Assembly (NCBI RefSeq): GCF_031877795.1
Contig: NC_133932.1
Span: 20,090,180 to 20,154,179, forward strand
DNA from: Strix aluco
Taxonomy: Eukaryota; Chordata; Aves; Strigiformes; Strigidae
Reading direction: 5' to 3'
DNA length: 64,000 nucleotides
Shown: positions 36,009-46,900 of the stretch, piece after piece
Layout: the number at the start of each line of letters is the position of its first letter
Position numbering within the stretch: the stretch's first letter is position 1
Notes under the pieces: generated by a model
What the model was told of the DNA's origin: nothing
Seen by the model: the letters and a program-made list of their open reading frames with translations, nothing else
The model's database searches: none
Position numbers and translations under genes: made by a program

Positions 36009-36665
36009 GCGCTGCTCCCGCCAAGGGCCGGGGTGCAGATTGCTGCCGGTTATCTCCCCGAAACTTTAAGGGGCGTCCTCAGGGTAGAGCTGCGGCGCGG
36101 GGGTGCTGCGTGCCGTGGCTCCCCGGTGAGGGGTGGGGCGGGGGGGTGTCTCCGCCGGCGGCCGGGGTCCCGCGGCCGGGGTTACGTGACGGTGTGTCCG
36201 TAGCCGCTGTGGCACGACCCGTGGGCGCCCTGAGGTAAGGGCGGTCAACCCTCCCCTCGCCGGGGCGCCGAGCGGCCGGCTCTAGGGCCGAGAGGGAGAT
36301 CCTCCTCCTGCCGGTCGCACGGGGGAGGCGGGAGGAAGGCCCCCCCACCCCCGCCCGGCTGCAGGAGCCCGGGCGCGGCGGGGCTGGGGGGAAGCGGCGC
36401 GGCTCCTGCGGCCGCCCCGCCGGGCTCTCGGGGCTCGCTACCCCCGCCGTCCGGTTCTCCCGCTCAGAGAGACCCGGTAACTGTGCAGGTGATGTTTTAT
36501 GCCGCGTTCACGTAATCGTGTAGCTGTCGTTAGCTTAACGGGCGGCATTGTTCCTTACCGGTGCCAGTGCCAGGCAGGCGGCGTGCAGAAATAAAGCCTG
36601 TAGCAAGAACTACACAAAAGGGTGGCTGGTGGGTTTGGGGTTTTTGCCCTTTTTCCCTTCAACAG

Positions 36666-36741
36666 TGGACTTGTAGCATTGTTGCTAACAGTGTTACTAA
36701 AGTAGCAGTGAGTTTAACTAGCACACAAGAAGATTGTTCAG
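36666..36741 (+). other. Candidate small exon downstream of the signal-peptide exon
   Basis: An excellent acceptor ('ttgccctttttcccttcaacag' in substance: a 20-odd-nt pyrimidine tract, then CAG ending at 36665) is followed 76 nt later by the donor CAG|GTAAGA (GT at 36742). Joined to the phase-1 exon at 35675 it would reach a stop after three codons (Val-Asp-Leu-stop), acting as a poison or non-coding exon. A weaker internal acceptor (TAG at 36703-36705, with a 'tgctaac' branch-point-like motif at 36683-36689) would give a 36-nt phase 1-1 exon. That exon continues the signal peptide in frame as AVSLTSTQEDCSG. Either is inference; chance occurrence is possible. Confidence 0.3.
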
Positions 36742-37607
36742 GTAAGATAGTTGCACGTAGTCTTTAAGCGATTCTGTGTCAGCTCTGTGTAGTTACAAGT
36801 GCTTTAGGTGCTGGTGAGCAAACATGCCCCACAAATTACTACAGGCACTTCTTGATTCAGAACACTTGACTGATTGTAGGCAGTAAGTGGGAGCCTTTTC
36901 CAGATCTGGGGTGGAAGGACTGAGTAACTAAAACAGTGCCCCCACCCCACGCTGCAATGCTCTTCTTTAAACAAAACTCTTATTTGCTGACTTAGTTTGT
37001 GCTTGTACTTTTGACATTGCTATGACTAATTCTTTTTTTAAAGTCTGCCAGAGCACTTTCCTCGTGGTTTGGCTGTTGAATCTTTCATAGCCAGGTCTGC
37101 AGAGCAGGTAGTCACAGTTGAAAAGTCAGCTTCCTAAACCTGGGCTGGTCCCAGTCTCTTTCCTGAGGCTGCTTGCAGGCACTGAGGCAAAGGGGTGTCT
37201 ATCTACAAGTCACGATTCTACCGCACAAAGGTGTCCACTGTGCTTTCTCTTACTTGCAGCTGAGGTTAGTCATCTCGTTTATCTTGACAATTATAGGCAT
37301 TCTGCCAGCTGGGGAAACAGTGGAGAACTGGAGAGAACACCTTTAGTGTTTTTGTTTAGAAACAGAAAGGGAATAAAATTTTTCAAGAGAATGGTTTAGT
37401 AGGACAAGCGGAAAAATCAGGACTCTCAGATTGCTCAAGGTCATGCATCAAAAAGTAAAAACTATTAAGGATGACATCCAACAGGAAAGTTGTTTCCTTC
37501 GTAATTTCAGACAAAATAATTAGAAGACTTTAAAATGTGCATGCACAGATATCTGGCCACTGTTCATGATAGGGTTTGTCTGCATGTTCTGAGTTGTCTT
37601 TTGGGGA

Positions 37608-37628
37608 TTTTTTTTTTTTTTTTTTTTT
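37608..37628. repeat. Poly-T run (21 T)
   Basis: A homopolymer of 21 T, the longest T-run I noted in the window. Confidence 0.85.
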
Positions 37629-40600
37629 AATTGGAATTGAAAGTGCTTTTGTGTGCAGGGAAAAAAAACCCCTAAACTTTTCAGTCTTACTTGTGGTGTG
37701 TGTTATGGTGTGGCTATCTATGATACCATTACTTGGTAGCTTGTATGAGATATTCCTAATGCTAAAAGGTTGGGAAGGTGGCATTCCTCTCACTCTGGAT
37801 GAGGAAAAATAGGCTTCTGTGAACATGTGTTTTCTAGCAGCTCTTTAATAAAGAGGCAGGTTGGGGCTTTTTGTTAACTAATGTGCTGCAAGTGTTGAGG
37901 AATTCTTGTGTAAGGGAGGTGGAGGGAAGGAGTTGAAGCATAGAAGGGTTCATCCAGTGCCTGTACTTAGACTTGATTTTGTTCAGATCTTTACAAAATA
38001 ACCCAGCAAAAGGACACAAATGGCTGAAGGAGGTATTTGTCCGTGACAAAAATGTTTTCTCATCCTTTCTCCTGGATTCAGTACAGTTATAATCTGCTTG
38101 GTAAGGAGACTGTGGATCCTGAGATTAAGGCTTGATCTACTCTCTTTTCTTCCCTCCTCTGGTGTGGTTAGGTCCTGAGAAGAGACAGCAGCATGAGGGC
38201 ATTTTGCACTGCTGTTGCCCGTTTTATGTGTGATTTTGTTCTGCAGTCAATCTGCCTAATCAACCTGTGAAATGCTCTGGAAACCAAAACATCTCTTCTA
38301 GGACAAGACATGCGAAAAACAAACCAGGTATCTGGTGGTTATCAGGGCTCAGACTGTAAAGTAAACAGTAAACCTTGCACCTCATGGATTTATTTTTTTT
38401 TTTTCCCCCTGGTTCTTGTTTGAGATTTAAGGTAAGAATTGCGGTGTATCTGAAAAAAGCTGGTCTTTGTTTTAAGTGCTATGGGGCTTGAGGAGAGCAA
38501 GCACTCAGTAGGTCCTGGGGGAAAACCGTTGATGATGGGTTTCCCAGAGATAGCCTTTTTCTTACTACCATTTAGACCTGTGTGACACCCTGTCCGCTAT
38601 GATGGAAGTCAGTTCCAGCATGCCAGATCCCCAAGAGCCTTGTATGTACATGAATAGAGTTGTCTCCTACAATGCGTATTCAAAATTTATTGTGGGTTTT
38701 TTTTTAAGTTTTCCTCAGAAGCTACAACAATTAGTCATTTAGTCATCAAGGTTTAATTCAAGCTCTGCAACAGAAAGCTTTTGGTAATTAGTATAAATTA
38801 TTGTGATCGTGAACTTGAAGGAAAAGCGTTCTTTAATCCTTCCCTGGATTTGCAGCTGAAGTGAAAGCATTAGAAAATGGGAGAGCCTCAAGGTTTAGGT
38901 CAGGGAATTGACGTAATTACGGATGATCAGCCATGGAGCGTTCAAGGTGTGTTAGAGTGGAATCTCCTTCCTGTTCCCATGCTGGTGGCTGCTCACCTGC
39001 CGGTGAGCCCAGGGTTGTTGGTGGTGTACTTTGCCTGCCTGTTGTTGAAGAAGGCAGGCTCAGGTCCTCACAGGCACTCGGAAAAGATGCTGACAGCTAG
39101 GCCTGCCTATCTGTGTTGTAGCTTTAGAGGTTGTTAAAAAGGCTCCCAAAGGGGAAATACCGACAAGCCTGTCCTGGTCTTAGCAGCTGCAGACTGCTAA
39201 GGCAGTGGAAGCACGTAGTGAGTGTTGGAACTGGGTTGGTGAGGTACTGAAGGGCAGGTGGTGTTGCTGAGGAGGAAGCGCTTTCCGTATGGCTTTGCCA
39301 TGCTGATGTATTTTCTTAGTCTGTAGGCTGTGGGAAGATGTGGGAATCAAAGGGTGAGCAGAGTAGTGAGTGTTTTTTCCTTTATATCCTGTGTTCTTTT
39401 GGGTTGGCAAATGGTAGCTTAGTCACCTTTTCTGGCTCTTGTGTCTTTGTAGGTTCCTGTCCAGGGCTTCTTTTAAGGGAGTCTGGGTGCTTTTTCTGAA
39501 ATTCTTCGACCTTGTTCTCCAGTTTTCTCAATTGCTACATTTCAACATAGCAACAGCTTGCTCTCTTTAGGTAGCCTCTGTTGTATTTGGCTCTAATCCC
39601 TGAACTGAGGTATAAACCTGCCTGAACAAGATTTGAAGTAAACTGTAGGGGTCACTTAAAAATGCAGCCACATGCTTGATTAGAAGGGAATGTACTTAAG
39701 AAATAATATATATCCATCCGTCTGGCTATGTAAACAAACACTGAGGGACATTTGAGAACTTAGGTTTCACATCTAATAAATTTATGGGTTGATTTGTTTC
39801 TGTGTGGTGGTTGGTTGTTGTTGAGTTAGTTTTTTCCAGTCTCCATAATCATTGTGAAACACTTACCTGCAAAACAGACCTGTATATTTTTTTAGTAGGG
39901 AAATGGTTACCTATCTCAATAAGATACTTTGAGAAAGTGAACATTTCAATTGTCTGTTTTCACTGATGTATTTTTTTGTGTGAAGTTCTGTGTTTTAGAA
40001 GGAAGGGTAAATGGACACATTTGAAAATTGAATTCTTTTTGGTTATGTATAGAAATCAAGCACTTGAAAGTTAAGTTGGAAAGAACTTGAGGAAAACATT
40101 ACTAACATGAGGTGGGTCAAAGTAGGGGTTATGTTAGTGTTTATCAAGGTCTCTAGAAGTTTCGAAAGAAAGATATTAAGTGGAGTATAAAGTAAGAATC
40201 TATATCATAGTGCAAGGAAAAGTATCTTTTTAATACTTTGCTTTTGACTTTTATTGGAGATGTTGCAGTTACTTCCCAAGCCAGATGTCCTGCTTTCTTA
40301 GATCTGCAGTAGTAAGTGATAAAGTCTGTTTTCTAGAGACCTGTAAGGCGAAATTGTCTAGGGATAGCAATGGTTCAATTTCTGTCCAAGAATAATAAGC
40401 AGATTTCCTTCATGACCCTAGTTCCTAACCTGCACAAGGTATCCCAAAACTGGATCGAGCAAGGCAGGGAGAGACTGTAACATAAGCAGTTTTTGTTTGG
40501 GTAGTCAGTATCTCCTGCCCTGTAGAAGGAATTAGCTTGTACCAATGAGGTACTAAGTTCTCCAATTGTCCATTTTTTTTTGTCAGTTGATTCTTTAGAA

Positions 40601-42524
40601 AATCTCAAATTGCAGTTTTCTTAGGAGGCTTGAATACCAGCTGAGAAGGGCTTTAAAAAATATGAGATAAACTTTTAATACACCTTATGCATTAGGTTTT
40701 GCAAGGGGCAAAGGTATAAAATCAGTTTCAGATGTAACTGCTTTTGGGGTAGGATGATCTGAGAAATAGCTGTTCAGGTGCCAAAAGCCTTGAGTAATGT
40801 ATTTCCAGATTATCAGCATATCTGAAGATAAGCAAGACAGAAGTTATGGAACTTTAAAAAGTTTCCTAGTTTTTTGAGTTTCATATCAGAAACTGGCTTA
40901 TTCATTTACATGTAAGCTTTCATAATTGTAGAGTATAACTGATTTATTTTAACTGAAGTCTGAAACAGGAAAAAAGGATGGTATTTTTTTTTCTCTTGAA
41001 TTGGAAGATGTTTCAAAGCTGGGTTTTCAGTGGAAACCATTATCAGCTTTAACTGTGGCATTCTGAATAAGTTTAAAGGGAGCTAGATAGAAGGTAGAAC
41101 CAGTGTTGCTAAATACCTTTGAGTCTTGTAAAGTTATAAAGCAGTATGGTAATGCTGGTAGATTTGAGTCAATGTAATTGCCATGGGGACTGCTTGAAAC
41201 TTGTGGTAGAGTGTTGCAGTCGGTGCTTCTTTTCATTACACTAGATGAGGAAAGTTGCAGGGAAAGTCTTATGTGACAGAGCCTGGAGAACAATGTCCTT
41301 TGTATGCAGCAATGGCAAAATAGAGCTGCAGAAATATGCAGTATTGCTGAAGCAAGCTGAAGTATTTGACTACTGATAATCTCTGTGGCCAGATGGAGTT
41401 TGCATGGATGTTCTAAAGGGTCTGAACTGTTAGCTAAGCTATGGGAAGAATAGGTGAGTGAGTAAGACACCGAGTCCTGGACAGGATTAACTTTAAAAAA
41501 GGATCTCAGGATGGCTTTTGGAATTGACTTGTGAACTTCAGGAATGAGAACTAATTAAAGATTGGAGCTCTCAGGCAGGCTGTCACAGCTGCTGATAGGC
41601 AGGGCTGCCAGCAATGCCTGTAGTATATCTGCTTGATACTTTTGGTTGAGGGCCATCTCTTAAATTGTTTATTATTCTGCAAGACTTTAGGCATTCATAC
41701 TGAAATTTTCTGGGCCGGGTGTCTACGACAGGTTGACTTTTTTTTCCTAGGAAATATGCCCCCACACCCCCCCAAAAATGCTCCCATATTTCCAACTGTT
41801 ACACTTTGGGAGTGAGCAGGGAGAAGGTTGGTGGTGTTTTTTTTTTTAATTCTCGCATGTTCTGGTCAATTCTCCCTCCTCACTATGGAACAAATAATAA
41901 TCTCGGCTGCTAAGCTGAGAAGTTCTAGCACCTCCATGCTTTAGAGCAAGAACTGGAAATTTGGCTGGAGAGTTAACTTTGCATCAAGAATGTGGCTTTT
42001 GCTGTTCTCATGAAAAATGTCCAAATTTGGCCACATTGTAAGACTTGGAAAAGCATCAGTTTGTAAATGCTTGGTAGAGAATTAGTCTCGGGTCCCTAGA
42101 GAAAGCACTCTGTCATTGCTTTTAAGGTGTCAAAGGATTACAGCTGGAATTGGGGGTGGAGAAGTGGAAGCCTCCTTTTTATTCCGGTTTCAGACTTCTG
42201 TAAATGTGTTGTGAAGTCTTTTTTTTTCTTTTCTTTTTTCTCTCTCCCCCTTCTGCCAAATTGGCCAGTGCTGGAGCAATGTGCTGATTTGTGTGGATCA
42301 CTGATCATATCTGCTGTGAGAGTCTGCTGCTTGTAGCACACAAAGTATATATATCATCTTTCTTATATGTGGCTTTAAAAAAAAAATCAATGTAAACTTT
42401 ATGTGTGGTTTTTAACTTTTGTTCTCTGACTTCGGCTCTTCTCTCAGGCTTTTTCCCAGGTGTCCCCCATTGTCCTTTACTTCATGCTGACTGTAAAACA
42501 ACTCCTGCTGCTATAGTTGCTCTC

Positions 42525-42539
42525 AAAAAAAAAAAAAAA
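42525..42539. repeat. Poly-A run (15 A)
   Basis: Fifteen consecutive A. The upstream sequence shows no CR1 or SINE body, so no retroposon is called. Confidence 0.85.
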
Positions 42540-43958
42540 GTAAAGAACTTATGCCACTCTTTCTGTTTAACAGGATTGATTAGTCTGGACTTGCCTTTCT
42601 GCCGACTTTCTTAAAGATGTGGTTTAGCTATGCTGCTTAGTGCTTGCTTAATGACTGCAATTTGCATGCTTTCATGCCATATCACTAGCCATTAAAAAGA
42701 GTTTGGTGGAACCATTACTGGTGGTCATGTTGGTTAGCAAGAGTCCAGTTCTGACAAAAGCTACCTCTGCTTAGGTTTCCCAGTCTTAAAAAGAATAATT
42801 GCCAGTGTAAAGGACTTTGTTTCCATGCGTGTTCCACTGTTAGCTCCAACTGCAGAGATTTAGCATCGTGTTTCAGTCAGTCTTTGATGCAATGTGGCTG
42901 TGGGGAATCTTTGAGCAGGCTGTAACGGCATTGTTCTCTTACACGCATTAAAATGGTTGTTGCAAGAGAGGCATCCATGGGGACCTCTGCCAGCTTCTTA
43001 TTGATGTGTTCAGTTTCATCTATTGACACACTACCCTTCATTATTACACAGTGAATCCTGTGGCAGTGGAATTTGCTATTAAATCTGCCCTGCAAAAGGG
43101 AATTGGCAGGAGCTGCTTTAAAAGCAGCGTGACCCCTGCGTTTGCAAAGAATAGCTTCTAAATACAAAACAGATGCTGAACTAATAGAGGATGCTTCCTG
43201 AATTTTCAGGGTACCAAACATAATTATTCTGAGAAAAATTCAGAATTCACATAATTTGTGAATAATTATTTAAATTTCAATACCCTTTTTTCCAGAAACA
43301 TGTCTAATCAGTACATGTGTTGATTTGTGCTTGAATGAAGCAAGTAATACTGAGGTGAAAACAGGGAATTATTTGTTAATGGAAACTGTTAGAATAAGCA
43401 GCAAGGTGTTAGTCTATCTGTGCTCTGATCCTCTTCCCAGTGCTAGAGGGTGGGAGAGGTGATGTATCTTCCTTTCCCTTTTGCCCTTGCCACAGACTAT
43501 TTTGTGCTTTCAGAGCACCACCTGTAATATTTACCCAGATGTTCTAGCAACCTCCACCATCTCCCAAAAGAAGTGTTATATTCTTTAGAAGCCCAGTGAC
43601 ATACTGTGTTTTGGGAGGTGGTGTCAGTAGATGGAATTTATGTCTTTGTCCTTTATGTTGTATGTAGAGTGTGCTTGTTCATATTCAGTTCATATGGAGA
43701 TTTAAATTAATGCAGAGTAATAAGTCTGTTGCATCAACCTTGTTTCCCTTTGATCTCAGGGTTTGGTTCTAGACAAGGCATACTGTACCTTTTGGCTTAG
43801 AGACCTCAAGTGCTTGAAGCAGGCTTCATCAGTGAGAAAATAAAGAGCATGACAGCTTATCAGAGACAAAATCACTCTGTCTGGAGGTGAGAGGTAGCAA
43901 GGTAAGCCTGAGTCTGTCATGTCTATCACAAAGCAGGGTTGAATGGAGCCCTGGTTGC

Positions 43959-43994
43959 TTGCAACTATTGATAGGCACCTGTCAATAGTTGCAA
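43959..43994. repeat. Near-perfect 36-bp inverted repeat
   Basis: The arms TTGCAACTATTGA (43959-43971) and TCAATAGTTGCAA (43982-43994) are exact reverse complements. The 10-nt centre, TAGGCACCTG, extends the pairing with one T-G mismatch and then A-T, G-C pairs, leaving a 4-nt loop. In RNA this would be a hairpin of about 16 bp. Confidence 0.85.
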
Positions 43995-46900
43995 AGCTGC
44001 TGACATCCCTAGGTTTGTGAGTTGGTTTATTTATTAAAAATCAGGTTGAGAAAATAGCGTATCTAGCCAATGGGCATAGAAGTGCAGCTGTTACTAGCAA
44101 TTAGAGGTGGGGGAAGGAAGGTGAGGAGGGAGTACTGGAGCAGGACACACTTGGCAGAGAGAAAAGGAAGCGGGGCAATAGCTTGTTTAAGATGGAAGAA
44201 TGAGTTAAAGATGTGTCTGCATGAGATGGTGGAGCAGTTATCACCAAAAAACACCCTTGGTAAAAAACACAAGTTTCTCAAAGATCTGCAAGCAAATCCT
44301 GAAATACTTTTTCTAAGCAAAGTTTTCTGCTTACCACTGACAGGTAAATGGAATATCTAATTGTAGACTCTGCAGAGTTTAAAACAAGGACTGAACTGTG
44401 ATGCATGTGGCTGCAGGGTATGCTGTGGCATCTGAGTTGATGCTGGTGTTTGCCTTTTGAGTCTGAAAGGGACAGGCAAGGGGGAGGCTGCAGAACTGTG
44501 AATAGAGTTACTGGGTGGGGATGTCCTTCCAAAATAGCCGTAGAACAAATGAGACTTCAGATGGCACCCTTGTTCCTGCTCATGACCGGAGGGCGCAGGG
44601 AGTGTGCCTGTTCCAGACTGTGCCTCATAAACCTGTAAGGATCAACAGAGGTGGGCCAAACCTACTTAGAAAGCTGTTAAGAGTGATATAAAGTATTTTT
44701 CACTGAACCTCCTCTTGGTGTGAGCAGTCAGCTTTTGGTTTGTATGTATATAGAGAGATTTTTCTCCCTGTCTGAAGCTGCAGAAAGACACTCTTCATAC
44801 ATCTGGGCAAAGGCTAGTAACCTACAGATGGATGCACTGGGCACTTCTGTACCCAGACTTGTAAGGTGTGTCCTTTCCTTGCTATAACAATTTTTACCCA
44901 GAATAAGAACCTAGTCCCATTATGGTGCGTTCATGGAACATGCATATGCCATCAAAGTTGCTGGCTTCTCTTTCTTCTGTATTTTCTTCTTTTGTCATGC
45001 TTCTGGTATTGGTGCATTGGAGGTGAGAACTTGCTTTGCATATGTGGGTTTGGCCAAAGTCCAGCGTGAATACTGTTCTCGCATGAGTGACCGTCTGGGG
45101 TCAGCAGTAATCTTCCAGTGTCAGGGTTGCCTTGTTGCTGTAGGATCTTGCTCGGAGCCCAAAGTGGGACTTTGGTCAAGTTACTGTCATAAGTACACAG
45201 ACATTTCTTGAAATTAAAGCCCTGCAACTGAGGTTTCCACCTCAGAGGAGGCTGCTAACATGAGACATCCTGTGACTGCCACTTGGGCTGAAACAATATG
45301 TTCAGAGAAGCTGTTTGCTGGGAGATGATCAGTCATGGAGCTACAGGGTGAGCCTTGACGAAGAGCAGGCTGTGCATGGGGGTGGGAAGATATTTGGAGG
45401 TTTTGGCAGGGAGGAGGCAAGGGCCCTAGCTACAGATTCTGTGAATGGCATAGTGATGAAGAGCACTTCATGCTGGTGACTTTTTTCATCTCGGCCTGGT
45501 GGCATAAGGTCTTTTCTGACCTTGGGTGCACAACTTTCTGCTTTTGAGTGTGTGGGTATGAATCCCACCTTGTGTTTGCCTTTTGCTGGGCCTCTGTAAA
45601 ATGAATTACTGGTTTTGCTTCAGTTGAGTGAACATATGTCTGCAGGACTAAGCAAAATAGCAGCAGGTACTGGGTGGCATTCTAGTCAACAAGGTTCTTC
45701 CCTGAACAAGGCTGAGTGAGCGTGGTACCCAGTTTCTGATACAAAACAGCCAGATGTGTGCGTCAGCAGTGGCTGACACGTGCACATGGAGGCCATTGAG
45801 GGGACAGCCCTGTTTGACCTATTCTTGACTGTTTTGTTTGTGTGGGTGAGTGAAGAACTTTGGCCTTCCAAGTTATTTGAGTGCTTCTCAGTACTACTTA
45901 ACATCACCACTTCCCTCTGCACCCCATCAGTTGCTTTTACACACATTATAAATTTGAAAGGCTCATGAATTGACGATTGCTTTCAATACATACAGCCAAG
46001 GAGATTTTTAACTTGTTGTGATTAATGCCCTACCTTTAAGACCTCTGTGTAGTCCTGGATGTATGCCACCAGATTATGGCAGGAAATATCCTCATGATTG
46101 TTTCTGTCTGTTTAGCAAAACCCCTAAATTCCTCACAGGTCATTGCATGTACCCACTCTCTTGTAACTTGATACAAAATTTGCTCCTGAGTGTTACATTT
46201 ACGCATTTAAAACAGATCTCTAGTACTTCCTCAGAGCCAGTAGCGTGTATGCATAAGACATGCTGGGTTTGGACACTTAATCTCTAAAGATGTGCAAAAT
46301 GGAGCAAGTATGGCTACCTGTGTTCTTGTTCTGCTGTGGCATTCTTTGGAGATGTCAGGCTCATACACTGAGTGCATCCTGGACGGTTGGTGGGAGTTTG
46401 CGGGGATCTGTGGCTCTCTTTCAGTAGCCTTTGCCACAGAAACCTGAGACTGTCTCCTACCTAGTTTGCCTGTATTGAGGTGGTTCTCCTTTTTCTTGAA
46501 AAAGATGGCATGCATGGTTTTATCGAAATAGATAAAGGTCAGTGAATACCTGCTGGGAAAATTGAATAGCACTCATTTAGACAGAATTCTGCTTATCTGG
46601 TGGCATATATTGGCATTTTTAGGAGAATGGAATCTCTCTTGCCCTCTTCAGAACATCTGTTTCTGCATGAAGTCATCTTTTGCCTGCTTTTTTTCTCCAT
46701 CTGAATCCACTTCTACCTAAAGAGTCTTCTCTGCAACATCAGAAGTATGAATGCCAGCAAGGATTTTGTCAGGTCATCTTGAGTGTTGTGTTCTGTGGGA
46801 AATTCACTAGGTAGAAGCACTTCTGGTAGGTCAGAACCATGAGAGGCTGTGGGACTTGAGCTGAGCTGAGTTTGAGCTCGTTGATGCAGGATGATAGCAA

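Larger units (their letters stand above)
34520..36560 (+). promoter_or_regulatory. CpG-island promoter of the gene starting at 35615
   Basis: The sequence switches abruptly to extreme G+C with dense CpG between about 34.5 and 36.56 kb and then returns to AT-rich DNA. GC boxes occur at 35425-35433 (GGGGGCGGG) and 36135-36146, an E-box CACGTG at 35224-35229, and 'tacgtgacgg' (E-box/CRE-like) near 36183. I see no TATA box at a sensible distance from the ATG, as expected for a CpG-island promoter with dispersed start sites. The transcription start probably lies within a few hundred bases upstream of 35615, but no initiator can be fixed from sequence. Long frames in this block (468 codons on minus 34336-35742, 373 codons on plus 35082-36203) reflect the scarcity of AT-containing stop codons. 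Confidence 0.85.

Noticed and set aside
35082..36203. 373-codon open frame on the plus strand as the main gene product
   Set aside because: It lies in a different frame from the signal-peptide start and its composition follows GC content. It continues through the clear 35675 donor region. I retained only its start as an upstream-ATG observation.
36232..36240. Strong donor GAG|GTAAGG (GT at 36235) as the end of an alternative first exon
   Set aside because: No coding frame or start with support precedes it and it lies in GC-rich DNA. It could serve a non-coding alternative exon, but there is no second line of evidence.
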